From DAHUYF01 sp035509275 (GTDB taxonomy: Bacteria; Pseudomonadota; Alphaproteobacteria; ATCC43930; CGMCC-115725): a DNA stretch of 56,136 bases. The stretch spans positions 1 through 56,136 of the forward strand of contig DATJLU010000180.1 of assembly GCA_035509275.1 (NCBI GenBank). The letters are read 5' to 3'. Under the pieces are notes generated by a model that was not told the origin of the DNA, did no database searches, and was given only the letters and a program-made list of their open reading frames with translations. Of the stretch, positions 19,043 to 27,183 are shown one piece after another. Every line of letters begins with the position of its first letter. Position 1 is the first letter of the stretch. The position numbers were made by a program, and so were the translations under genes.

Positions 19043-19969
19043 ATGAGCGAAGATGTGAAAGACGCGCGCGGCATGAATCGCCGGCGCGCAATGCAATGCC
19101 TGATGTGGGGCAGTGCGGGCGTGCTCTGGACGATGTCGGGCGGCGTGCCGAAAGCGCTGCGGCTCGATGGCGAGGCGGTTGCCGCCGAGGCCGGAGGCTT
19201 CAGCTTTGCCCAGATCAGCGACACACATATCGGGTTCAAGGCGCCGGCCAACCCGAATCCGAACGGGACCTTGACGGAAGCGCTCGCCCGCATCACGGCG
19301 GCGCAGCCGGCCTTCATGGTGCATACCGGCGATGTCAGCCATCTCGCCAAGCCCGAGCAATTCGACACCGCCGCCGAGATCATGAAAAGCGCGAAGCTCG
19401 ACACCTTCTACATTCCGGGCGAGCACGACACGATCGACGATGACGGAAAGCTGTTCTTCGAGCGCTTCGGCCGCGCCCAGAATACCGGCGGCTGGTACAG
19501 CTTCGACATGCACGGCGCGCATTTCGTCGCCCTCGTCAATGTCGTCGGCCTCAAGGGCGGCGGCCAGGGCAGGCTCGGCGCGGCGCAGCGCGAATGGCTC
19601 GAAGACGATCTGAAGAGCCGCAGCGCCAGCACGCCGATCATCATCCTCGCCCATATGCCGCTCTGGTCGATCTATCCGCAATGGGGCTGGGGCACGGAGG
19701 ACGCGGCGCCCGCCCTCGACTACGTGAAGCGGTTCGGCTCGGTCACGGTCCTCAACGGCCACATCCATCAGGTGATCCAGAAGGTCGAGGGCAACGTGAC
19801 CTACCACACGGCCTACTCGACCGCCTTCCCGCAGCCCGCGCCGGGTGACGGTCCCGGACCCGGCCCGCTCAAAGTGCCGGCCGACAAGCTCAAATCGATG
19901 CTGGGCGTGCGGCGCATCGATGTCGTCGCCGACCGCGTTGCGCTCCGTGACGCGCCGCTCGAAGCCTGA
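19043..19969 (+). CDS. Exported calcineurin-like metallophosphoesterase
   Basis: 308 aa from an ATG with GAGAGG about 7 nt upstream. A Tat-like signal (MNRRRAMQCLMWGSAGVLW) indicates export of a folded metalloprotein. The metallophosphoesterase motifs are QISDTHIG, HTGDVSH, PGEHD (variant of GNHD), LAHMPLW and NGHIHQV, which together build the dinuclear metal site. The cupredoxin starts 9 nt downstream, so they form one transcript. The substrate is unknown. Its divergence from the ECF sigma pair suggests stress control. Confidence 0.9.
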   Translation: MSEDVKDARGMNRRRAMQCLMWGSAGVLWTMSGGVPKALRLDGEAVAAEAGGFSFAQISDTHIGFKAPANPNPNGTLTEALARITAAQPAFMVHTGDVSHLAKPEQFDTAAEIMKSAKLDTFYIPGEHDTIDDDGKLFFERFGRAQNTGGWYSFDMHGAHFVALVNVVGLKGGGQGRLGAAQREWLEDDLKSRSASTPIIILAHMPLWSIYPQWGWGTEDAAPALDYVKRFGSVTVLNGHIHQVIQKVEGNVTYHTAYSTAFPQPAPGDGPGPGPLKVPADKLKSMLGVRRIDVVADRVALRDAPLEA

Positions 19970-19978
19970 GGTGCCGTC

Positions 19979-20341
19979 ATGACGGTCTATCGGAAGCACC
20001 TGGCAACGACGCTGCTGTTCGCGACCATCCTGGCGGCGCTCCTCTGCGGCGTGCTCTACCTGCGTCCAGGGCTTGCGGCGTCAGATGCGAAAGCCGCGGT
20101 GACGATTGACAACTACGCCTTCGGTCCGGGCACTCTGACCGTGAAGCGCGGCACGACAGTGACCTGGACCAACAAGGACGACGACGTGCACACCGTCAAG
20201 AGCGACGGGGGCTCGCAGACCTTCAAGTCGTCCGCGCTCGACACCGGCGACAGCTTTAGCGTCACCTTCGACAAGGCTGGAACCTATCAATATATCTGCT
20301 CGATCCATCCGCATATGCAGGGAAAGATCGTCGTGCAGTGA
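19979..20341 (+). CDS. Cupredoxin (plastocyanin/amicyanin-like blue copper protein)
   Basis: 120 aa with a hydrophobic N-terminal signal or anchor (TTLLFATILAALLCGVLYLRPGLAAS). The copper ligands are visible: His in DDDVHTVKS and Cys, His and Met in YICSIHPHMQGKIVV. The IDNYAFGPGTLTVKRGTTVTW stretch is the first sheet of the fold. It would act in the periplasm as an electron carrier or copper binder, co-expressed with the metallophosphoesterase. Confidence 0.93.
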   Translation: MTVYRKHLATTLLFATILAALLCGVLYLRPGLAASDAKAAVTIDNYAFGPGTLTVKRGTTVTWTNKDDDVHTVKSDGGSQTFKSSALDTGDSFSVTFDKAGTYQYICSIHPHMQGKIVVQ

Positions 20342-20356
20342 GGAAACGCCGTGGAT

Positions 20357-20427
20357 GCGATCGGCGAGCGCACGCCGGGGATGACCATGCGGCATGGTCG
20401 CCCCGGCGGCGTCGCTCGCACGATCGC
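20357..20427. repeat. Large GC-rich hairpin after the cupredoxin gene
   Basis: The segment folds into a long, slightly interrupted stem: GCGATCG pairs with CGATCGC at the base, CGCCGGGG with CCCCGGCG in the middle, and GACCATG (20383-20389) with CATGGTC (20393-20399) around a 3-nt loop. There is no T tract, so it resembles a repetitive palindrome or mRNA stabiliser more than an intrinsic terminator. Confidence 0.65.
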
Positions 20428-20491
20428 CGAATCTTCGCTTCAGCTGCGAGGTAGCGCTATCGTATTTGATGCGGCGCCCATTGCAGGAAAA

Positions 20492-20785
20492 GATTCACCA
20501 CGGAGGCACGGAGGGCACGACAAATGTTGAGCGCGCAAAGCGCGCTTTTCTTCGTTCTCCGTGATCTCCGTGCCTCCGTGGTGAATCCCTTCCCGCCGCG
20601 GGCGCGGCGACAAATGCGATTGCCCTATAAGATGGACCATAGAGGCAATGAGGCGGTGAGAAGGCCAAGGGAATTGGCGCGCGACGCGCGCCAGTGCTTC
20701 TTTCCTCATTGCCTCACCGTCTCTGTGGTGAAGCCCTTCTCACCGCGGGCGCGGCCACAAATCCTCCGTGCCTCCGTGGTGAATC
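20492..20785. repeat. Composite cluster of palindromic repeats (repeat family A, copies 2-4)
   Basis: Copy 2 is a perfect 22-bp inverted repeat, 20492-20513 and 20566-20587 (right arm CTCCGTGCCTCCGTGGTGAATC), with inner hairpin GCGCGC-AAA-GCGCGC at 20531-20545. Copy 3 pairs GAGGCAATGAGG (20642-20653) with CCTCATTGCCTC (20704-20715) around the perfect palindrome GGCGCGCGACGCGCGCC (20676-20692). A lone right arm recurs at 20764-20785. Both 20581-20620 and 20728-20762 carry a shared tail of about 30 nt (CCTTC, then CCGCGGGCGCGGC, then ACAAAT). The 480-nt gap 20342-20822 contains only these repeats and the preceding hairpin; I see no gene in it. Confidence 0.8.
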
Positions 20786-20822
20786 GATCGTCGCGGCCAC
20801 GTTGTCTGAACCACATCGAGCG

Positions 20823-20993
20823 TCATGCGCCGATGCGGACTCGCTCATCGTCGCGCGTGTGCTCGATCTCATGGGCGAATTCTTCCCATCGCTCGATCAG
20901 TTCCAGATAACGCTGCTTGCGGTGCACATCGGTTGTCGACTGAGCCAGCTCGCGCAGCTCCGCAATGCGATCTCTCCAGGCCTCGAGCGTCAT
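20823..20993 (-). CDS. Small helical hypothetical protein (MTLExWRxRI family)
   Basis: 56 aa from an ATG at 20993 with GAGGGG 7 nt upstream; Met codons at 20999 and 21014 are also in frame. The core MTLEAWRDRIAELRELAQ, then QRYLELIERWEEFAHEIE, is a pair of amphipathic helices typical of a small protein family widespread in alphaproteobacteria and of unknown function. It follows the GH15 gene on the same strand at a distance of 161 bp, beyond the repeat cluster. Confidence 0.6.
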   Translation of the reverse strand: MTLEAWRDRIAELRELAQSTTDVHRKQRYLELIERWEEFAHEIEHTRDDERVRIGA

Positions 20994-21154
20994 CAGCATT
21001 CCCCTCGTCGACAAAGCGGAAGCCTAGCAGCTGAGGTTCGTGGCGGCTTGTTCGTTATGCTCGATAATGCGGGCGCACAGTAGCGTCTGGCGCGGGCTGT
21101 GGACAACTCGCCGCTGCCGGCGATTGCGGCGCTGCAGCATGCGCGTGCCGATCG

Positions 21155-23467
21155 CTACGCATCGCGGCGCAGCGCGATACGATGGTCGATGCCCTGCCAC
21201 GCGCCGCGCTCGGAGAAATAGCAGGTGAAGTCGAGCGCCGCGTGGCCTTCGAGGCGCGATGCGTCGAGCCGGACGCCGTGCATGCCGAGTCCGACCGGTT
21301 GCGAGTCGATATCGCTCGCTGCGCGCCAGCCATCGAAACCGTAATGCAGTCGGAAGGGCTCGAGCTGCTCGACGAGAAGCGCGCGGCCGGGCGGCAGAGT
21401 CTCGATCGGCGCATCGGCGCGCCAATGCCAGGTCGGCGCGGCGGGGCGTTGCGCGTGATAGCGCCGCTCGACGCTGGCCAGCAATTCGATCGGCCGCCTG
21501 TGCCGGCGCGCCCAGAGCAGCTTCAGGAATTCGGCATGCGCCCAGACCAGCGGCATGGCGCTGCCCGTCGGCTTGCCCGGAAACAGCCAGCGGTCGGGAA
21601 TCGAGGGGCTGTCCCAGACCTGCTCCGGAATGAGTCCGCCCGGGCCGGTCAAGCGCGCCATCGCCTCGAGGTAAGGCAGGGGATCCCGGCCCAGCAGCAC
21701 CTCGAGATGACCGCGCTCGCCGGTCAGCAGCGGCCAGGCGCGGCCGATGCCTTCGCCGTCGAAGGGCGCGCCATCCGCGTGCTCGCCATAACCATCCTGA
21801 TTGTAGCGGTGATAGGCCGTTCCCAACGGCGTCTCGACCTTGAGCAGCCGCTCGGTGAGGGCGAGCGTGTTCTGAATGCGCCGATCGCCGGCTTCGCGCA
21901 GACCGACCCGCGCCAGGTAGACATACTCCATGCCGACAAGCGCCGCGGCATCGATGGTCTCGCCGCCCCGGTTGCGCAGGTCGATCCGGCCGCGCAGCCC
22001 GCCGCCATCGGCCGGCGGCGCCAGCCTTACGTAATAACCGTCGATGCCGTTTCCTGCCGCGAGCGGACCGTTCTCGACATAGGTCCAATCTTCGATGCGC
22101 TCGTTCCAGTAATCGGCCAGCGACAGCACATAGCTCGCCTGCTCCGGCGGAAGATGCTCGGCAGCGGCGACCAGCGCCGCGATCTCGACGGCGAGGGTGA
22201 AGGGGCTGATGCCGGTATTCTCTTCCCAGCGGTCCTGCGGCGATCCCGGGCCGCGCTGGACGATGTAACCCGCGGCGCTGCGGATCATGTCCGGCACGCC
22301 GGCGAGCCCGTCGAGCGCATTCTGCTCGCCGAGCCTGGCCGCGAGCAGGATCGGAAAGGCCACCTCGTCGAGCTGGACGCCGGTCCAGAACGGTCTCCCG
22401 TCGGGAAAGTAATTCTGGCACCAGCCGCCATAGTCGTGCTGCGTCGCGACGAGGTAGGCAAGCATCTGGCGCGCGGCGCGGACCTTGCCGATCGCGAGCG
22501 TCGCCAAGCCGGCCTCGACCGCATCGCGCGTCCAGATCAGATGGTAGCCGCCGATGCTGTTGCTGGTGTTGCCCCAGGGAATGCTGAGGCTTGCGACCAG
22601 CGCGCCGGGAAAGCTCTTGCCGTCGTGGACCCTGAGCACCGTCGCCGAGATGTAGGCCTCGGCGACCACCGCCTCGGGCGCTTCGGGAACGCGGAGATCC
22701 TCCGCCCAGTGCTCCCAACCCGCGATGAAGCTTGCGCGCGCTGCCGCCACGCCTTCCGCGAGGCTCGACCGCGCCAGCGTTTCAGCGCCTTCGCTGGTGC
22801 TGGCGAAACCGATGGCGAGCGTGCCGGAATTCGCGGCGAGCTCGCCCATCAGCGCGACATTGCCGTCCCGCGCCTCGGTGTAATGCCAGCTCATGCGGCC
22901 GTTGCGCGCGAAATCCTGCCAGCCATCCGAGCTGCCGACGAAGCCGGCGCTGCTCTGCGAGAAGCCGCAATCGGCTCGGGCGAAAAGCGCGTAGTGATCT
23001 CTCCAGGCGAAGAGATCGGCGCCCGCGCCGGCGTTGTTGTGCTCGCCGCTGCCCCCGAGATGCGGCGCGAGCAGGGCATAGAGCCGGACGTCCTTGCCCT
23101 CGAGCTGGAAATCGATCAGCACGACATCGCGCAGCGGATCCGGTACGACCTCCAGCGTCAGGCGATAATCCACTCCCTCATGCACGATGCGCGGCAGCGG
23201 GATGTAGGGCTTGGGCCGTGACAGGGTGTAGTGACAGATACGCTTCACCTCGTACCAGCCCGAGCGGCTGGCGACGATGAAGCCGAGATCGCGAAGCTGG
23301 GGCTCGCCGCCGGAAGGCCAGTAGATCTCGTTGACGATGCCGAAACCGAGCGTCGCCCAGACGCGGCTCGCGCCGATCGCGGTCGTGACCACGTCCTTGG
23401 CGCTGGACGTCCAGGTCGGCGCTGTGCCCGGCCAGCCGGGCGCGGGAACGGGGTTGGGATTGGTCAT
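21155..23467 (-). CDS. Glucoamylase-type glycoside hydrolase family 15 protein
   Basis: 770 aa from the ATG for MTNPNPVPAPGWPGTAPTW; the frame runs on to 23950 without similarity. An N-terminal beta-sandwich domain (about 1-260) precedes the (alpha/alpha)6 barrel. Catalytic landmarks are IWTRDA, QNYFPDGRPFWTGVQLDE, RWEENTGISPFT (general acid Glu) and GLIPEQVWD (general base Glu). There is no signal peptide, so it should act in the cytoplasm on alpha-glucans, dextrin or trehalose-like substrates. It has no partner on its own strand apart from the small protein gene downstream, and no glycogen or trehalose genes are adjacent. Confidence 0.92.
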   Translation of the reverse strand: MTNPNPVPAPGWPGTAPTWTSSAKDVVTTAIGASRVWATLGFGIVNEIYWPSGGEPQLRDLGFIVASRSGWYEVKRICHYTLSRPKPYIPLPRIVHEGVDYRLTLEVVPDPLRDVVLIDFQLEGKDVRLYALLAPHLGGSGEHNNAGAGADLFAWRDHYALFARADCGFSQSSAGFVGSSDGWQDFARNGRMSWHYTEARDGNVALMGELAANSGTLAIGFASTSEGAETLARSSLAEGVAAARASFIAGWEHWAEDLRVPEAPEAVVAEAYISATVLRVHDGKSFPGALVASLSIPWGNTSNSIGGYHLIWTRDAVEAGLATLAIGKVRAARQMLAYLVATQHDYGGWCQNYFPDGRPFWTGVQLDEVAFPILLAARLGEQNALDGLAGVPDMIRSAAGYIVQRGPGSPQDRWEENTGISPFTLAVEIAALVAAAEHLPPEQASYVLSLADYWNERIEDWTYVENGPLAAGNGIDGYYVRLAPPADGGGLRGRIDLRNRGGETIDAAALVGMEYVYLARVGLREAGDRRIQNTLALTERLLKVETPLGTAYHRYNQDGYGEHADGAPFDGEGIGRAWPLLTGERGHLEVLLGRDPLPYLEAMARLTGPGGLIPEQVWDSPSIPDRWLFPGKPTGSAMPLVWAHAEFLKLLWARRHRRPIELLASVERRYHAQRPAAPTWHWRADAPIETLPPGRALLVEQLEPFRLHYGFDGWRAASDIDSQPVGLGMHGVRLDASRLEGHAALDFTCYFSERGAWQGIDHRIALRRDA

Positions 23468-23572
23468 CGGAGTAGGAAGCCGGCTCGAACGATCAACGCA
23501 CGAGCGAGAGGTTGGTTGCGCCGGGGGCTTGCGCAAGGCTCCCAAGGCTTGAGCGCCCACCGTCCGGATTGA

Positions 23573-23716
23573 CCCCCTCGAAGAGCGCTCTCGCCCTTTG
23601 CCGGCGACGAGCGCGCGCTCTATTTCGCCGGCTATGACGCGAACAAAGCGCCTTCCCACACCACGGCCTGGGCTGCCCGCGCCGCGCTCGGCGAGGCCCT
23701 CGATCCGGCGCGATAA
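23573..23716 (+). pseudogene. Possible C-terminal remnant of a lost gene in the 23468-23838 gap
   Basis: After a TGA at 23570 this frame is open to a TAA at 23714 with protein-like composition (PFAGDERALYFAGYDANKAP, then SHTTAWAARAALGEALDPAR) but has no start codon or ribosome site. The YFAGYDANxxPxHxTAW pattern recalls the last strand of sialidase/BNR-type proteins from memory. I read it as a decayed fragment. The rest of the 371-nt gap shows nothing that I can identify. Confidence 0.3.
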
Positions 23717-23838
23717 TTTGATCTCGAAAGCACGGGCCGGGCCGGGGCTGCGATTGCGCCAGATCAATGTGGCGGATAGGAACTCGGCCGATCCGTCTAC
23801 GCCCGATGACGAGCCGCGCGCCGCGCAGGAGAAAACCA

Positions 23839-24291
23839 ATGAATTTTCGCTCGCTTGCCGTGCTGGCGCTCGGCGCGCTCCCGCTTCTCTCCTGCACCGC
23901 GGCGCAATGCGAGCGCCCGGCCGCGGCGGCGCCGCCCGCCGGCATGGCACGCTTCTATTTCTTCCGTTCGGGCTCGGCTTACGATTCGCAGCAATGGACG
24001 GCGGTCTCGCTCAATCGCCAGAAGGTCGGCGATTCGGCGCCGGGCAGCGTCTTCTATCGCGACGTGCCGCCCGGCCGCTACGAGATCGAGGTGCGCAGCG
24101 ACAAGCTCTATCCCAACCAGTTCAGGACTGTCGTCGTCGCGCCTGGCAGCACCACCTACGTCGCCGTCCAGAACCTGCCGCATTGGAGCCAAAGCGGTTG
24201 GGGCACGCAGGGCACGACCTTCGCCGTCTCCATCGCCGATCCCGCCCTCGCCGCGCGCGCCATAGCCGAGCTCTGCCCGCCGCCGCGCTAG
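23839..24291 (+). CDS. Lipoprotein with DUF2846 domain
   Basis: 150 aa from an ATG with AGGAG upstream. The signal peptide ends in a lipobox (LALGALPLLSC), so the mature protein is lipid-anchored. The remainder (ARFYFFRSGSAYDSQQWTAV, then DVPPGRYEIEVRSDKLYPNQF) matches the beta-rich DUF2846 fold. Its function is unknown. Its stop overlaps the convergent acetyltransferase stop by 4 nt. Confidence 0.8.
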   Translation: MNFRSLAVLALGALPLLSCTAAQCERPAAAAPPAGMARFYFFRSGSAYDSQQWTAVSLNRQKVGDSAPGSVFYRDVPPGRYEIEVRSDKLYPNQFRTVVVAPGSTTYVAVQNLPHWSQSGWGTQGTTFAVSIADPALAARAIAELCPPPR

Positions 24292-24755
24292 CCCGGCGCG
24301 GGCCGCAACTGCCGCGCCATGGCCACCGCGTTGTCCGGGCAAAGGGTGGTGAACTCCGGGCTCGCCGCGACCGAAGGCGGCACCGCGTCGCGCCCGATGC
24401 GGCGGAAGCCCAGCTTCTCGAAGAAGGGCGCGGCCGTGGTCGTCAGCAAGAAGAGTTCGCCGATGCCGCGCCGCCGCGCCTCTTCCGCGATCCAGGCGAC
24501 GATCGCCGAGCCCTGCGCCCGGGCGCGCGCCGGCGGCAGCACGACGAGCGAGCGCAGCAGCGCGGTTTCGCCGAAGGGCTCGAGCCCGGCAAAGCCGATG
24601 GTCCCGCCGCGCGGCTCGCGAAAGACGAAGAGCAGCGTGCGCCCGGGCAAATCTATGCTCGGTAGCCCCTCGGCGGTGAGCGCCGCGGCGATGAGCGGCA
24701 TGTCGCGCGGCTCGGCCTCGGTGCCGATCACCATCGGGAGCACCCGCTCAGCCAT
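24288..24755 (-). CDS. GNAT acetyltransferase resembling ArsN2
   Basis: 155 aa from an ATG with GGGAGGGCGAG upstream. The GNAT acetyl-CoA region is LLRSLVVLPPARARAQGSAI. The tail LFLLTTTAAPFFEKLGFRRI, then EFTTLCPDNAVAM, is the signature I associate with the ArsN2 family, proteins often found in arsenic resistance operons. No ars gene lies nearby, so the link to arsenic is by family only. The P-loop-like RxxGxG segment is degenerate here (ARAQGS). Confidence 0.78.
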   Translation of the reverse strand: MAERVLPMVIGTEAEPRDMPLIAAALTAEGLPSIDLPGRTLLFVFREPRGGTIGFAGLEPFGETALLRSLVVLPPARARAQGSAIVAWIAEEARRRGIGELFLLTTTAAPFFEKLGFRRIGRDAVPPSVAASPEFTTLCPDNAVAMARQLRPAPG

Positions 24756-25043
24756 CTCGCCCTCCCAATCCGTTCCGCCTGGGTAACGAGCGGCAGGCCG
24801 CCGCCCTGCCGCCGCCGGCGCGCCACCCCGCGTCACCCCGCCCCTTGCGAAATCCACCGGCGATCACCATCGTATCAGCCGATCGGACGGCGTCGAGCCT
24901 CGACTTCGGACGCCTGGGGGCGTGGTTGACAATGCTGGAGGAAGTTCTGCCCTCTGCCCGCGATGCCGCTGCCGCTGCCGCTCCGGTCCTCGCCACGTTG
25001 CGGGGCGCGCCATTGCCGGACCGGTCTCGGGGGAACATTGGAG

Positions 25044-25699
25044 TGAAGGTCGTCAGCTGGAACCTGTTGCGCCTCGAAGGCGCCGCAGTGGAGGACGTTG
25101 CTGCGCTGGTGCGCGGCGAACGGCCGGATCTTCTGCTCATGCAGGAAGCCACCGGCGAGATGGAGGCGCTGCCCGAGCTGGTCGGCGGCCATTTCTACTG
25201 GGAAAAGCTGCCGGAGCGGATCCACGGCCTCGCCGCCTGGAGCCCGCATGCTTTGCCGCCGCCCAAGACGCTGCCGCTGCCGGTCTCGCGCATGCCGGGC
25301 CGGGTGCCGCCGCGCATCGCCCAGATCATCCGCCTCGGTGGGATCACGGTGGCGAATGTCCACCTCTCGCACGGGCAGCTGCTCAATCGCTGGCAGTTGC
25401 TGCATCTCATCCGCGCGCTCGACGGTCCGGCCGCGGTCATCGGCGACTACAACGCGGTCGGTCCCACGGTGCTGCCGGGCTTTCGCGATGTCGGCCCGCG
25501 CGAGCCCACCCACCGTGCGCGCAAGGTGCTGCCCTTCCGGCTCGACCGCTGCCTCGTCCGCGACCTCTATTGCGTCGAGTCGCGCGCCTTGGATCAGGGT
25601 CCGTCCGATCACCGGCCAATCGCGCTCGAGCTCGCCGCGCTCCCGATCGCCATGGTGACGGTGACGCCCAGCCGCCGCCTCGCCCGCGTCCGCCGATAA
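25044..25699 (+). CDS. Endonuclease/exonuclease/phosphatase-fold protein
   Basis: 217 aa if started at the GTG for VKVVSWNLLRLEG, where the family normally begins and GGGGG lies 9 nt upstream. The frame is open to 24845 and an ATG at 24932 would add 37 residues. Family motifs are SWNLLR, LMQEATGEM (metal-binding Glu), VANVHLSHG, VIGDYNAVG and SDHRPIALEL (catalytic His). The substrate could be DNA, a phosphoinositide or another phosphodiester. It is divergent from the acetyltransferase and is followed by two paired hairpins. Confidence 0.82.
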
Positions 25700-25710
25700 G
25701 CGGCGGGTTG

Positions 25711-25785
25711 GACCCCGCTTTCGCGGGGGTGACGACTTCTAAAGCAAAATCAAAGTATTTCGGCATTCCCGCGAAAGCGGGAATC
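25711..25785. repeat. Pair of REP-like hairpins in inverted orientation
   Basis: CCCCGC-TTTC-GCGGGG (25713-25728) and ATTCCCGC-GAAA-GCGGGAAT (25765-25784) are reverse-complement versions of one motif, CCCGCGAAAGCGGG, 36 nt apart. They sit between the convergent nuclease-fold and NrsF genes. This is the arrangement of the repetitive extragenic palindromes seen in many alphaproteobacterial genomes. They may also end transcription in both directions. Confidence 0.8.
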
Positions 25786-25817
25786 CACACGATCTCAGAG
25801 CATTGCCTTCGTCGAAT

Positions 25818-26489
25818 TCAAAGCGCCGGGCCGCGTCCCCGCCGCCGCTCCGTCGCACGCTCGAACGCCGCGACGCATGCGACGACGATCGCCACCGCCG
25901 CGGCATGGATGCCGAGATCCATGAAGGTGACGTCGAAGGGGTGGAAGAATTGCAGCGTGAAGGCGGCAATCGCCGCAACGCCGAGCCCGCCCATCGCCGC
26001 CACCGGCACCGGCGCCAGCGGTGCCGCGCGGCGCAGCATCACGACGAGGCTCATCGCCAGCGGCACGCTGACGCCGAGGATGAAGCGGAAGCAATCGGCG
26101 CTTTCGCCGATCACCCAGCCATCGGGGCCATGGACCAGCCAATGCCGCCAACAGCTATAGCCGCTGGCGCCGATCCAGAGCCCGAGGCTCGGCAGCGGCA
26201 GCAGCACCCAGGCGCGCGACCGGTCGGGCAGGCTGAGCTCGAAGGCGGCGATGACGGCGAGAATACCGGTCAGCAGCGTTCCGGTGAGCTCGAGCGCGAG
26301 CTTGGGATCGGCGGCGCGGACGGCGAAAACGTGGAGATCGGCGAAGATCAGGATTGCCGCCGAGACCGCCGCGGCGACGGCGCCGAGCCACAGCGCGGCG
26401 CGCAGCAGCGGCGGGCGCAAGCGGCGCACCGGCTCGGCCGAGGCGGCGAGCCGCCCGATCAGCCTTTCCGTGTCGCTGCCGCTGCTCAT
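25818..26489 (-). CDS. nrsF: NrsF-type (DUF1109) membrane anti-sigma factor
   Basis: 223 aa, six predicted membrane segments and no extracytoplasmic domain, as expected for DUF1109/NrsF. Cysteines at residues 113 (SGYSCWRHW) and 133 (ESADCFRF) bracket a loop. In Caulobacter NrsF a pair of conserved cysteines is needed for heavy-metal sensing, and these are the likely equivalents. The gene overlaps the sigma stop by 4 nt. It would hold the adjacent sigma factor at the membrane until metal is sensed. Confidence 0.88.
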   Translation of the reverse strand: MSSGSDTERLIGRLAASAEPVRRLRPPLLRAALWLGAVAAAVSAAILIFADLHVFAVRAADPKLALELTGTLLTGILAVIAAFELSLPDRSRAWVLLPLPSLGLWIGASGYSCWRHWLVHGPDGWVIGESADCFRFILGVSVPLAMSLVVMLRRAAPLAPVPVAAMGGLGVAAIAAFTLQFFHPFDVTFMDLGIHAAAVAIVVACVAAFERATERRRGRGPAL

Positions 26490-27052
26490 TCCTCGCCTCC
26501 TTTCAGCCGCTGCCGCAACGCCTTGATCGCGCGGTGGACGTTCACCTTGAGCGCCGCGACCGACTTGCCGCTGAGGCTCGAGGCCTCGGCGAGGCTGAGC
26601 TCGCGCAGCTTCAACAACTCGATCGCTTCGCGCTGCGGCGGCGAGAGTGTCGCGATCGCCTCATTGAGCCCTTCCGTCGCTGCCGACACCTCCAGGGACC
26701 GGTTCGCTCGCGGGTCGGCAAAGGTTTCATAGGCGGTCTCGTCGAACACCTCGTGCGCCGCGCTGCGGCCGTGCCGGCGCAGCGCATCGATCGAGCGCCG
26801 CCGGGCGATGGCGGCGAGCCAGGGCCGGATCGGTCGCGCCGGATCGTAGGTGTGGCGAACGCGATGGATGGTGAGAAGAACCTCCTGCACCACCTCCTCG
26901 GCGCGATCGCCGGCGCGGTGTTGCGGCAGGACGAGGGCGCGCAGGAACGGCACGATCGCGCGCAGCAATTGCTCATAAGCGGCGCGGTCGCCATCCTGCG
27001 CCGCCGCCATCAGCTCCGACCAGAGCCGCTCCGTCGCCGACGCGTCGCCCAC
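26486..27052 (-). CDS. sigF: SigF-like ECF sigma factor controlling the divergent bufferin operon
   Basis: 188 aa from a GTG at 27052 (VGDASATERLW) with GAGG 8 nt upstream; TTG 27073 and ATG 27010 are alternatives. Region 2 contains RAEEVVQEVLLTIHRVRHTY and RPWLAAIARRRSIDALRR; region 4 contains LSPPQREAIELLKLRELSLAEA and KVNVHRAIKALR. Pairing with NrsF defines the SigF group. A SigF-like promoter (GTAACC, then CGAA) lies in the divergent region facing the DUF2282 gene. Confidence 0.9.
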   Translation of the reverse strand: MGDASATERLWSELMAAAQDGDRAAYEQLLRAIVPFLRALVLPQHRAGDRAEEVVQEVLLTIHRVRHTYDPARPIRPWLAAIARRRSIDALRRHGRSAAHEVFDETAYETFADPRANRSLEVSAATEGLNEAIATLSPPQREAIELLKLRELSLAEASSLSGKSVAALKVNVHRAIKALRQRLKGGEE

Positions 27053-27089
27053 CTCTCGACCTCGTGATCGCAATGCCGCGCGGCGCAGT

Positions 27090-27114
27090 GTAACCAGTGG
27101 GGCGTGGCGACGAA
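27090..27114 (+). promoter_or_regulatory. SigF-type promoter of the bufferin operon
   Basis: GTAACC (27090-27095), 15 nt, then CGAA (27111-27114) stands 70 nt before the ATG of the DUF2282 gene. From memory, GTAACC and CGAA boxes define the Caulobacter SigF promoter. Only the plus strand carries this pair, so the sigma gene itself seems not to use it. Confidence 0.65.
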
Positions 27115-27183
27115 CAGGGGCATGCGGCAGGCCGCTATGCCGGTCCTGATCCGCGTCGAGACCAACCCTACGGGAGAATACCG

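Noticed and set aside
20492..20785. CRISPR array
   Set aside because: The repeats are inverted and unevenly spaced with conserved internal hairpins, not regular direct repeats with unique spacers.
23598..24665. 355-codon open frame on the plus strand
   Set aside because: Arg-rich and out of frame with the clear lipoprotein gene it overlaps; it lacks domains.
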